DNA of 64,000 nucleotides from Metallyticus violacea (lineage: Eukaryota > Arthropoda > Insecta > Mantodea > Metallyticidae). Under the pieces are notes generated by a model. The model was not told the DNA's origin and made no database searches. It saw nothing but the letters and a program-made list of their open reading frames with translations. This document shows positions 32,801 through 45,900 of this stretch, in pieces (position 1 is the first letter of the stretch; every line of letters begins with the position of its first letter). The stretch spans positions 87,230,001 to 87,294,000 of the forward strand of contig CM060835.1 of assembly GCA_030762175.1 (NCBI GenBank), in the 5' to 3' direction. The position numbers were made by a program, and so were the translations under genes.

Positions 32801-35800
32801 ATATTTGCAGGTAAAGTTAATGCTGAGAGATCATTAATATAGATTATAATTAAAACTGGTAACAATATTGTGCCTTGCATCACACCAATTTGGTCAGCAG
32901 AGGAACAGATTGCATTCCATCTAATTCTAAAAATTGGGTTGTAAATTTAAGATATGTAGCAAACCACTCATTTACAATAACTCTTCTACCATAAGCTTCC
33001 AGTTTTTTTAACAAGATGTCACGGTCCAAAACAATGAAGGCTTTAATAGAACTACAAATACACCAACAATTTCATTATTGTCTTTTGCATTTAAGATATT
33101 CCCCCCAAAATTGCATTGTTTATTGTCTTGCCTTTCTGAAAATCAAACTTTCAGAAATTATACTTTTCCAGAAAAGGTGCCAGATGATTATATACAAGCT
33201 TTTAAATTATTTTTGCAAAAATAGATAATAAGGATATTGGCTTATAGTTTTCAATTTTTGTTCTATCCCCCTTTTTAAATATTGATTTAATTTTTGCTAC
33301 TTTTAGTGCTTTGGAGAAGCAACCTGTTGAAAATTATGTGTTACAAATATTAATCAGAGGTTTAATAAGGTATTTTTTCAAACTGCTTTACAAGAAAGTG
33401 TAGAATTTCATTATAGCCATTGCCATTGTTTATTCTTAATGTTGTTAATAATTTGTAACATCTCATTTTCAGTTACAGGGTGCAAGTATAATGAGTATGC
33501 ATAACACTAATATCATTTTAATCTAGTTGTTTTGTTTCAATAAAAATATAAACTTCTTCTTCTCCTCCTCCTTCTTCTTTAAAATTTTGATTATATGTGG
33601 TATTATTGATTTTCCTAGTAAGTGCCTTTTCATGCACAACATTAATATTCCTTTTTTCTTTGTCAACTGGAATAGAAAAATTATAACCTGAAATGCCATA
33701 TTGAAATTATTATTATTACAATATCTAGGAAATTGCTAATTTGTACATTTAAGTCAATAACATTTGAATCAGACCAAGTTTCCTTACTCAGTAAATACCT
33801 AAAGTAATTATATTTACAGAACCAAGTTGCTGCTTCTTAACTACTCCAGTTTCACATGATCGTTGTTTTGTAGGGTACTATGGCATAAGGGTGAGAAATG
33901 TTGTATTTTGATCTGATATTCCTGGATCTATGTCACTTTGCTCAACACAATTCATTGTGCTACTGACATAGCATATCTTATCATTAAATACAGCTCCCAC
34001 TATGCAATGACTGTTACAGACTTTAAATGTACTTTATGTGGCTTAGGAAATATATCAGGCATTTTTACACCACAAAGTACAAATTTTAAATCAACTCGAA
34101 ATGGGTTCAGAATGAAGCAAGGGGATCAAATGATGCAATGAGTGTTAGAATCTCTTGGTATATAGAATTATTCAGCATTTGCCTTTTGAAAAATAAAAAT
34201 TTTTTTATGAAAAACCCAATCCAGGCAACTGAGAATCTAACCCATGCCTGCCTGATACTCCTCTTTGAATTAGCTCATTGCTGCAGCACAACCCCCGGGT
34301 CCATCAACTGAATCCCAGCATGGATGGACAGATTTACAATGGTTAAAGTCTTCACCATTGCTAATTGCTCCAAAATCAATTGTGAGCAAATCCACAGAGT
34401 CCTACATGGCTCAGCTTCCTTGTTACATCACCTTTAAACTTCACTGAGAGATACTACTAGCTTCCCCAAGCATACATCCACCAGCAATTTGTTTTTTTGT
34501 TTTTTTTTTTTTTGAGTAGTGTTTAACGCCCGTTTTTACTACTGAGGCACCACAGGCGGTGGACACTGATGATACATGAAATGAAATGATAAATTGGGAA
34601 AGGATATTTTTTTTAAGGAAGGGAGCGTTCCAGGCCTAAGTTTAGGTACCTCCCCGGCATTTGCCAGTTATGAAGACTGAGGAAAACCTGGAAAAAACCC
34701 CAGTCAGGGAGGACGGTCCTGGCGGGATTCGAACCGCAGACCTCCCGCTCACGAGTCCGTGCCTTAACGACCTCGGCCACCCGTGGCGGTCCAGCAATTT
34801 GTATTCAGCCACTCTTGGCATTGTGAATGTGGTCTTTAACATCTTAATATTAAGCAAAACCATAAATATTTATTGATATTAATATTGTACTTACGAAGCT
34901 GTTCACAATGGAGTGGCAATATACCTAAACTTAGGTCTTACTTTTGTGTAAGTGAATGGAGTTTAGTGTAAAAAATTAATACCCAAGTTTAGATCAATTG
35001 ATATTATTGATATCACAGATTGTTTAAGATTTGCACACTTCTATCATATATTTGTTGCTAATATACACATACCAAGGTATGTAGTTAAAAACACAGAATC
35101 AGTTGCCTCTTCTCTCACAAAGCTCTGAATAATACTCTCTATATGTATAGTCAATAGAATAGTTGCTTAAGTTAATTTTAATGTAGTTATGTCATGAGTT
35201 TAGTAATACTAATAGTGAAATATAGTGTGCAGGAACGTATTTTTTAATGCAATATGTACAACATAAGTTTTGTAGCAGGACTAATAGAAAAGTTTAGCAA
35301 AAATTTACTGGTAGACCAAGCCAAACTAGCAGAACCACAAAAAAACTGATAGGAAAAGTTCTTTCCTTGACAAAATAATAATAAAAGGTAAAGTATATAC
35401 TAGCCTATAGCTAGTAATTTTTATGATTATCACGGGGAAAAAAAAAAATATTTGCATAAAATCTTTCAAATGACCAGGGAGAAAAAACAGCATTTCTGAT
35501 AACAGTAAAACCCTCACTTCTGCAACACATGTACATTGACCATTGGCTACTCCCCCCCCCCCCCCCCCAGATTTCTCAATGTCCTTACAGCTTCTTGAGT
35601 TCAGCAACCCGACTGCACGTTTAATATGTATAATAGATAACTTGGAAGTTCTAGTACACAAGCAGGTGTGAAAATGAGTAAGAGATTGAGTAATATGGCA
35701 TATTTCAAGCTAAATGTGTTAAAATATGCTGGAGAAAGGGAATGAGAGCAGTAAATCTCAAATATGAAATGCAGCCATGTATGATTCGCTATTGGCGTAA

Positions 35801-38800
35801 TCAGAGAGAGAAATTATTGACAGACAAAAATACATTTAAAGCTTTGTGGTGTGAAGAAAGGGAAATAGGAAAATGTGGATGAAAAATTACTGAAGTGGGT
35901 TACAGAAACAAGAAATAATGCCAACTTTGTAAATGATGCAGTTTAAAGAGTGCGAAATTGCACAGACTCTTGGTATTGCAGGGAAGGAATTTAAAGCAAG
36001 TACAGGCTGGGCAGAATGCTTATGTGCCATAATGAACTAAGTTTGCAGAGACTTCCATCAGATTATATCAATAAGATGATTGAATTCCATCTCTTTGTAA
36101 CAAGACTTCGGGAAGAGCGTCAGTTTCTATTGTCTCAAATTGACAATGCTGATCAGACACCACTGTTCTATCATATGCCCTCAATCAATGCAGCCGGTGC
36201 TGCAAGCTTCTAATAAAAACTACTGGAAATGAAAAACTACAATGTACTGTGATGTTAGCAAGGATTGCTGATTGCAGAAAGCTTCCCTCATATTGCATTT
36301 TTAAAAGTAAACACCACCAAAAGAAGACTTTGCAAAGAGTATAAATGTTCAGATCCAAGAGAAAGGTTGGACAGATGCTGAATTAATGAAGGACTGGTTG
36401 AAGACAGTATGGGAACATCGACCAGGGGCCCTGCTGAACAAGAAGTCTATGCTAGTGTTAGACAGTTTCTGTGGTCACTTAGTGAATGCTGTGAAAAAGC
36501 AAATGAACATGACATAGACTTATGCAGTCATAACTTCAGGAGGCCTTACATAAATTTTAGTCATTGGACATTTCCATTAATAAGCCATTTAAAGCTCATG
36601 TCAGACAGTTCTAAGCAAATTGGATGGTACACAACAAGCAAGAAATGACAAGGGGAGGCACTATCAAACAAGCATCCTTTTGTTTGATCTGCGAGTGGAT
36701 CATAAGGGCATGGGGACTGATCACTCCCGGCATCATCCAGAATAGTTTTAAGAAAACAGGAATTTCTTTCTTTGGATGGAACTGAAGATGATTTACTATG
36801 GGGTGGAGAGTGAAAATGATGTGGACCAGCCTAGTGACTATGAAGGCAGTGACGATATCACTGAATGATTTCCAGCACACCAGCACAAAAGGTAAGAAGA
36901 AATGAATTTTAATACCTAGTTAGATTTAGTTGTTTTATAGAAATTAGTTGATACTAGAATGAAATGTTTCGTATTTCACATAGTTGCCACCCAGCCATAT
37001 AGTAATGCCGCACAGCCTTGAACACATCATGGCACTTTGTCATGTGACCAATTTGTTATGGTAATGAGAGATAAAACTACTGTTTGAATGCATTAATATT
37101 ACTTTTTGCCTAAATAAATTATATATTTAAATGTTTGTGCTGATTTAAATTCAGTATATTTCCTTATAATGCTTTTAAACCATGCCAAGCCAATGTATTA
37201 TGTGAATTTTTCACTATTATGCTCTACCTATTTTTGAAGTTGAAAATAAGGAGAAAAAGGTCGTGTTATAGGTGAGTAAATACGGTATTAAGTTCTCATA
37301 GAAGAAAAATTAGATGAGAAAGACATGAGATTTGAACACACTCCACAGAAGTCTCTCAGGCATCTGTTATAAGAGACAGGAATATCAAAGAGCTCAGCAA
37401 GAACAGCTGTAAACCTTCTTAAATTAAAATTATACAGAATCTCCATAGTATAGTAATTCCAACAGTATGATCAAGCTAGCAGACTTAAATTTTGTAATTG
37501 GATTTCAATAGTATTAGTAGCAGAAAAATGTATCTAAAATAAATTTTGTTCTAATAAGCTTGACCTTTTATCTTCATGGGCAAGTAACTCCCCAAAACCA
37601 TACGTCAGTGTTTTATGGGTGTTTCACTGTAAGACTGTACATGCATGCACTGTCAATCTGTTGATACATGTGGGCAAGAGGCCACATATCTTCTGTGCAA
37701 AGCATAAAAACCTTCCTGTATAAAATTTCATGTTCAATAATAATATACTAATGCATTTTATTATTAAATCAATTTTAAATCCAATACAGTGAAATACCCA
37801 TTAATAATCTCTTCTGAGTCGAATGTTTAGAACACTCTTTATGGTTTCACTTAAATGAGATTTATTCAGGACACATGTTTTGTAGAACTATTGTCCACAT
37901 CATCAGCTGTTAAACGACTATTGGATCATTCGTATAAGCTGGGTAGGTAGGTATCCAGGTTGACTCTGGTGATCTAGCGATAGATAAACTTAAATAGAGT
38001 GCTGTCAGCTTCCGGGATGTCAAAAGCCATAAGGTTTTTCTATGATTTTTTATATAATTCCTTTCCCACATGTTTAATTCTTTTCGTTGTTAAACATTTG
38101 TTAATAACTTGATGCCTTTTTCCATTTCATGGTTTTCATTCCAAAAATGTGCTGCCACAGCTGATTTATCTATTTGTTTGTAACAGATGTTCCTTCAATA
38201 TGCCTTCAACCTAATGTCTTATTTCCCTTTTGTCTTCCCTACATAAATTTTTTCACAATTCTTACAATTAATCTGGTAAATACCAGATTTTTTCTCTTTG
38301 GGCCTGAAATCTATTTTGTTTAATTTCAATAAATTTTTAACACTGTATAGGTTTTGAGGCGCTCAGATGATGATGTACTGCTTGAAATTTTTTTTGAAAT
38401 TTCTTATTGGCTGATGGGTTGTGAACTTTTTAATGTTTTTCCCCTGATAAATCAATCAAAGTTATTTGTTTAATTATTTTTTGTTTCTGGAATCTTTTGA
38501 TTTTTTGGTTAATCATCTGTATGTTGAACCCATTGGATTTAGCTGCTTCTATCATATATAGATATTCATTCTTCTATTTTTCTTTGCTCAGTAGTATATT
38601 TATTAGTCTGTATATCATGGTCTAGAGCACTGCTTCCTTATGTCATCTTGGATTGAAATCATGGGCTTTGATATAGCTGTCTGTATGTGTCCTTTCTATA
38701 GATGCCAAAATCAAGTTTATTATTACATTTTATTAACTTCAGTCCAAAAATGGAACCACATTATCTCTTTCCATTTCGACATTAAACTTAATTAAAGGAA

Positions 38801-41800
38801 AAAAAAAAAAAATGGGTGGTTCCCAATCCTAGATTTAAAAATTTTAAGAAATGCAGACAAGACTGAAATTTGGAATCCATAGAAAAGAGACACACACAGA
38901 ACATTACATAATAAATAATTATAACCCCATTCTATACAAATATGCAGTGTTCTACAGCTTGGCACACAGAATAACAACATCCGCTCACAAAAATATAGAA
39001 CAAAACAGAATATCAACAGATTATTAATACAGCAATAATCAATGGTTTCAACAAAGACGTAATAATAAAACTTATCAATAAATTTAAAAGACAAAAATCT
39101 GTAAGAAAGGTTTCCACACTGAAGAACATCATGGAAAGTAACACATTCAGATGTTTCACAAATCATTGAACTTGCAACAAATTCAATAGGATATTCAAAT
39201 AAAACAAAGTTCGCCCCAAAGTACAAATATAATATTCAAAAATGTATTAGGTACCACAGTAAGTTTACAGAACTACTCAGTATTATGCGTTATGGCTAAT
39301 ACTTCCTAAGTCTGTGAAACTCATCAGTTTCAACTTTTTGGATTTAAAAATCCTAATTATGGCTTCCTTCAGAAAGGAAGTAAAGCTATGGGTATCTCGT
39401 TATAGATTTATGGCATATAAAAGAACCTGAAGCCTGAAAGAAGAGGTCTCTGAGCAAAATTTATTGGCTCTTTCAAGTCCTATATTGAATGGGTCACTGA
39501 TGGCCTGAGATGCTAAAGAGAGTCCTTAAAGCAACCAAAATAATAAATAATTTTTGATAACTAATTACCCTCACAGTTCATGAGTTGAATATGCAGGACT
39601 CTATACAAAAATAATCAACTTTCTTCAACTGTATAATTTAAATAAGACAGTAGTTTTAAAAATTAACTGTAGCTAATGTTGTACTTGACTGTAAAATGAC
39701 TAGCCCTATTAGATGGATAATTAATAATAATTAACAAAACAATCCCTCACTCCACATATGTAACAATTTTAACAGTGATAATGAATAAATTTGCTTGCTG
39801 TATATTTAATTTCAACATTACAAACCTTGGAAGAAGACACTTTGACATACCTTTAAAATGCCAATTATATCCTCATTGGTTGGGGCTGCCACTCGAACTC
39901 CAAGGCATCTACTGCGAATTGCAGGTATTATCTGAGATATAGCATTAGCCACCAAAATGATACGACATGTAGCCACATATTTTTCCATGGTGCGCCGGAG
40001 AGCATGCTGGGCATCCTTAGTCAAAAAATCTGCTTCACATATCACTACAACTGAAGAAAAATAGAACAGTTATGTTAAATTACATGCAAGCATTTCACAA
40101 TTTTTTATTAAAAACAGGCTGGCTAGTTTTGTTTTAAGAAATTGTAATATGACACACTGCAGATTGCATTTCAATCCTTTATAAATCCAGTCTGTAAATT
40201 TTCCTTATATTTCATTTTATTAAATATTTATTAAAAAAAATATTTCTACTATAAATAAAAGTCCAGAAACCTGAACCACCCAAGTATTCAGGTTTTATTT
40301 TTAAAATGTGTTTAAAATTTTTTAACTATTCATGTGTCAGCAAAAATTTAACATTAAAAAATTCTTAATATGTTGTGATGAGTCAAACTAAACACTTGTG
40401 CAACTTCACTAACCTAAGACATGGATAACAGAAAAAAACATATCTTCAGGTGCATTTTCAACAATCAAAAAACAAGATATAAAACAATATGTCAAATGGA
40501 AAAGATAAAAACAGATTAATATAAATTTTTAACCTATGCCTCAAAATAAATGTATGTCCAAAATTCCTATGGAAAACTATTAAATATAATAACACAGTCA
40601 GGAACAAACAGTTGCCAAGAGTGAACATTTAGAAATTGTAAAAAAAAATTTGTAAGTCAGTGAAGCTAGTACAAGTTTTTAGTTCAACTCATCACAACAC
40701 ACTAAGAATTATTTCATTATGTTCCAATTATATTGTATGTTAAAATTGCTTTTATTATTTAATAAATACACCAAAATTTGCTTGTTTATTTGTGTTTATC
40801 TTACCTTATATCTGAATTTTAGAAATACTATTGCAGAATACAGAATATTAAAAAACATGCTAATCAAATTTCTCTCATTTCACTTTTTAAAAATTTACGT
40901 TTTTTTTAATTCTTAATATATTATTTCCTACAACTAGCAACTTGAATACTACTACTTGTATGAACAGGTATGAATTAGTTTTATATATAAAATTATCCGA
41001 TTCAGATGTTTCACAGTTCACAACTTAAGTGGTTCTGGTGTTCTGGATCACTTCTCATGATTATTCATCCAATGTTTTGCTGAACTAGCCAATCAACATA
41101 AAGCACTAAATGCAATGGCATAAGATTATAACCATATTTTTAATACTACTGAGAGAGCAGGTATGAATCTTGCTATTATTTTGCTCTTCACTTTAGAAGA
41201 AAATATTTATAGCCTTCCCCACTTATTATTAATTATGGAAATTAATATGTTCAAATATTTAAATTTATTAAAACAATTTACCTCTTATTGCTTCTATCAT
41301 CAATGACTGATAAGCTGAGACTGTCACATTTATTAAAACAAGATTAAAAACTTAAATTCCACCACATTTCATTTGATTACAATTTTCCTTGTGCAAGAAA
41401 TGCTCATGCTTTGTTTTTCATGTTTTATCCTATTTCATTTCAATCATTCCTTTTTACTGTAGGGGAAGAGCGAGAAACCTGTTGCAACTGTTTTGCACAT
41501 ATTTTCCCACTTGAGTTGTTTGTTAAATTTTTCACCATCTAAACAAAATTATGGTTATGGCAACTGTTTATTCTCTTTTTCTTTAAGGACCTAATTGCTT
41601 CCCTATTTTTTGTGAGTACTGTCTGTGAAACAATAAGATACAAACTATTATCCATTTATTTTACATTTGCCTATTTTGGTGGAACACTGCAAACTTTATA
41701 TCAGCTACCTCCCTCCACCACTTTGACTCATTGCCGAACATAATCCTAGCACAGCCATGTCAAAATACAGCAGAAGACATAAACACAGAAATAATTTTAA

Positions 41801-42924
41801 ACGCCACATTGTTAATGTATATAAAAATTAAGATATCACCAGTTATGGCTCAGGGTAAGTGGATAGAATCCACACTTGTCACTAAATTAATGTCTACCCA
41901 ACTTGATACTGCTTATGCTCGTTTTGCTGGCAGTTCTCAGTTCAAACAACAATAATTGTGCTTCCTTGGCTATTTGCAAATATAAACCGGTAATATATGC
42001 TGCATATTACGGGCTAATACCCAGAGTGGCTAAAGCAATATCTACTAAAAATCTGCCATATTACATGGATGTATAAACTTTGCATCACCTCTTCAAATGG
42101 CAATCATATAAACTTGTGGTAAACATTACTTTTGGGATGGTGCAATGAAGGAATACACAGATGTTACTGTCCCATTTAGGTCACTAAGACAAAATCCAGG
42201 CTTCAATATGGAATTTGGTAACCAGGTAAAAATCTATTCAGTATGCTTTCTAAATTATTCCTTCTATTAAATTCTCCTCCATCCCAGGATTGTATTAATT
42301 AATTTACTGAACTTGATGTACTAATTTGAACTTGTACAATGAAGCAAATCATATAACAAGATTACTGTATGACTACTATTTGCTCCACTTACTTGTTGAT
42401 AATTACAACATCTTTCGCAGATCATTGTCTGCATCCTTAGCTAACTGTCAAAAGCTGGATAATCCATAGTGTTCCTTTCAGATGCAAATTCTGCTCTGGC
42501 AGATGAGTGATTAACTTACAAGTTTATATACAAATGAGTCAGTATTAGGTGACACTAAAACTTCACTAACTGATTAATTCTTCAGAACATGTTTCAAGAG
42601 CATTTGCTCTCATCTTCAGCTGGGGACTGACTAACTCTAGCAGGTGACGTAGTGGCATCTGGTGGTTCCATTAGATAACGGAACAGGAAATCCATTGGTG
42701 GAATGTCAAAATTCATAACTCTATGTTTATTTTTTAAAATTTAAATCTATTCCCATATTGTCAAATCTTTGGGATTGGTGGTAGCTTTTATCAGTTTGGC
42801 TTCTCCTGCAATGTTACGATCGTAAGTCCAAAAGTGATCCGCAACCGCCGATTTATCCACTGGTTTATATTTTAAATTTCTGAAGTGTTCTTTGGTCCTT
42901 GTCTCCAAATTTCGTATTGTTTTG

Positions 42925-42959
<35 letters not shown>

Positions 42960-45900
42960 GATCACACTCCAAACAATCTATCTGATACACTCCTGACTTC
43001 TTGCTGGGTGGAATAACGCCCTTTTTGGTGCTGTTCAGAAGCTTTCCAATACTAAATTTATTTTATACAGCCAAATGTATATCATAATTTTTAAAGATTT
43101 TCATGAATGCCCTGTTTGCCCATGGATGATATGTGAATCTTTTAAAAACCACGTCCTTTTTTATCGTGGAGAGAGTTGTGCTGTTTTTAATATCTTTCTG
43201 CCTTTCGAAATGTCTGATCTTCTTATCAACTAAAGAGCTGCTGAATCCATTGTTGAGGGCTGTTTTGATGATATAACGGTATTCTGCTGAATACTCTTCT
43301 TTGTTGAATGGGATGTTTACCAATCTATGGACAAGGCTGTTTATAATGGCATGTTGGTGTGGTTTAGGTTTGAAACTGTTATTCTTTATGTGATTATCTG
43401 TATGTGTAGGTTTTCTATATATGCCGAATGAAATTGTCGTTTCTCCTGCATATTTTTAGGTCCAAAAATGATAAATAACCATTTTCCTCCAATTCCATAG
43501 TGAATTTAATATTTTGGTCCTGCAAATTTAGTAATTTTAGGGCTTCTTCTGTTTGTTTTTTTGGTACTATTGCCAGAATATCATCAACATAACGAAACCA
43601 TGCTTTGAAGGTTAAAGGGAATGCCTTAGTAATGTGTGTTTCTAACATTAATAAATTTGCCAGAAATGGAGAAAGGGGGTTACCCATAGCTAAGCCAGAA
43701 ATTTGTTGGTAGATTTTCCCAATGAATGTAAAAAAGTTTTGGTTTATACACAGTTTTGTGAGATTGGTATAATCCTCAATTTCTTCTGCTGTCAAGTTTA
43801 TACTTTTTAGCCAATTCTGGAGATTCAAGAGCAGTATTTTTGTAGGAATACTAGTAAACAAAGATGCAACATCAAACAAGACCAAGAGGTCATTTGGCGA
43901 AATCCACTCATTATTAAATTGGTCAACAAGTTTATATGAATTGACGATACTTCTACTTTCAAATTGTTCTAAAGATGTAAATTTTTTTACCAACCACTTG
44001 GCCAAATTGTAGGTTGGTGAATTGATGATGTTGATTATTGGGCAGCATGCTTTTACCGGGTTTGTGTACCTTCAGCAGGCCATAAATCCTGGGCAAATAT
44101 GGGTTATTTGTTTTAATTTTCCATTTTTTGTTTTCTGATAACGTTTTAATCTGTTTCAAGGAGGAGTTAAAGGCTTTAATACACTCCTTCAATGGATCAT
44201 GGCTTATCACTGCATATTCAGGAGTGCCCAACATGTTCTGCATACGATCTATGTAATCATTCTGGTCCATGATTACTATCTTGTTCCCTTTATCAGCTTT
44301 GATATATACCACATGTTTACTGTTAAGAGAATGAAGTACTTGTTTGTAAAGGTGTTGATTCTGATGGTTCTTGGTGTACTGTTTGATTTTATTGAGAACT
44401 TGTCCGCATTGATTGATGATGGCCGATTTTTTAGAATCATTCAAACCCTCGGTAGCAATCTCTGTCTATTACGTAATCTTCCAATCTATTAAGATTACAA
44501 TTAAAAGTTTATGTTTTCATCCCATGAAGTGTTGATTAATCTGTATCTATGTTTATAAATGAAGATTTTCTCTTACATCACTAGTGCTGTAGGCTCCTGT
44601 GTTGACTTTAATAATTTTACTTTTTTCACTATGTCATGGTTCTGTATAGAAATGAGATGCCACTGCTGATTTCTCCACTGTTTGTATTTTATGTTCCTGA
44701 AGTGTTATTTTAACCATGTACTTATGTTTCCCTTAATTTTTCCAATAACATTTTCTTGCATTCTGAACATTTTATTTGGCAAATACCTGCTTTTTTTCCT
44801 CCAGTGGTGTACTTTCATTAATATTGCCATTCAGAAAATGTTTAATATTAAATCTGTTTATTGGTGCCAATCCAATATTGGAGTCTTTTAAAACATTTTG
44901 AAATTTGTGCATAGCTCATGGATGACATGTGAATTTTTTAAACATGATCTTATCTTTTCCTGCTAAAAGTGTTGTGATTTCTTTAAAATTACAAAATTTC
45001 TGAATAGATAAGAGCATATCGTTCACATAAGAAACTGGAGCAGATAACAAGCTACCATTCTTGGACATTAAAGTAATAAAACACCAAGGCAACCTGGAAT
45101 TTGGAATCTACAGAAAGAACACATATGCAGACATCACAACAAAGCTAATGGATTTATAAAATCACACAAACATGCAGTAAGCAACAACTTAATACCAGAC
45201 TAGTTAACTCATTAACAAGACTGAATACTTCACAAAATACAAGCAAATAGAAAGAACAGTAATTAAAAATGGATTTAAAAAGCACTGGTTCAAAGAAAAG
45301 TATAGCAATTCAAGAGGTATGAAATTATTAAAGAAATCACAATTTCAGCAGGAAAAAATTAGATAATTTTTAAAAATGCATATGTAATCTATGGGCTATG
45401 CAAATTTCAAAATATTCTTGAAGACTTCAATATTAGATGACCATCAATAAATAGACTTAATATCAAAAATCTTCTGAATGCCAATATTAATGAAAGTATT
45501 CCACTGGAGATAAAAGCAGGTATTTACCAAATAAAATATGCAGAATGTGAAAAAATCTATAATGGAAAAACAAATAAACATAGGCACATGGTTAAAAGAA
45601 TGCTTCAGGAACATAAAATACAAACAGTTCGAAAAATCAATGGTGGCATGTCATTTCTGGACGAGAACCATGACATAGTGAAAAAAACAAAATTATTAAA
45701 GTCAGCACAGCGACCCACAGAGCCTAGCAACATGGGAGAAAATCTACATTTATAAATATGAGACAGGTTAATGAACTTCAACACTCCAGGGAATGAACAT
45801 AAAGTTCATCACACCTCCACCAGAAGGGAATTTATGTCCCCAACGGAACACCGTAAATTACCCAGCATCGACAACAGCTGAGGATGCATACAATGATCTG

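Larger units (their letters stand above)
42300..44465 (-). mobile_element. Penelope-like element, most complete copy
   Basis: Order on the minus strand: an N-terminal block (44444-43959 frame) with IKADKGNKIVIMDQNDY and LPRIYGLLKVHKPGK, then the RT core (44005-43415), then the RT end and linker (43323-43063), then the GIY-YIG endonuclease (about 43000-42747), and finally a terminal region with a hammerhead core, reaching about 42300. Three frame changes and a microsatellite expansion break it, but all domains are present in order. Transcription would be parallel to RFC3. It lies in RFC3 intron 3. Confidence 0.88.

Noticed and set aside
34725..34790. A tRNA gene (A box and B box with GGTTCGAATCC)
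   Set aside because: The tRNA-like part lacks a proper acceptor stem and continues into a SINE body with poly(A) and target-site duplication.
34642..34876. Open frames of 71-73 codons on both strands
   Set aside because: They fall inside the SINE-A copy with its TSD. The tRNA-like head and body explain them.
38792..39226. A 144-codon open frame on the minus strand
   Set aside because: It is the antisense of a PLE RT fragment on the plus strand. Composition is F/C/Y-rich with no motif.
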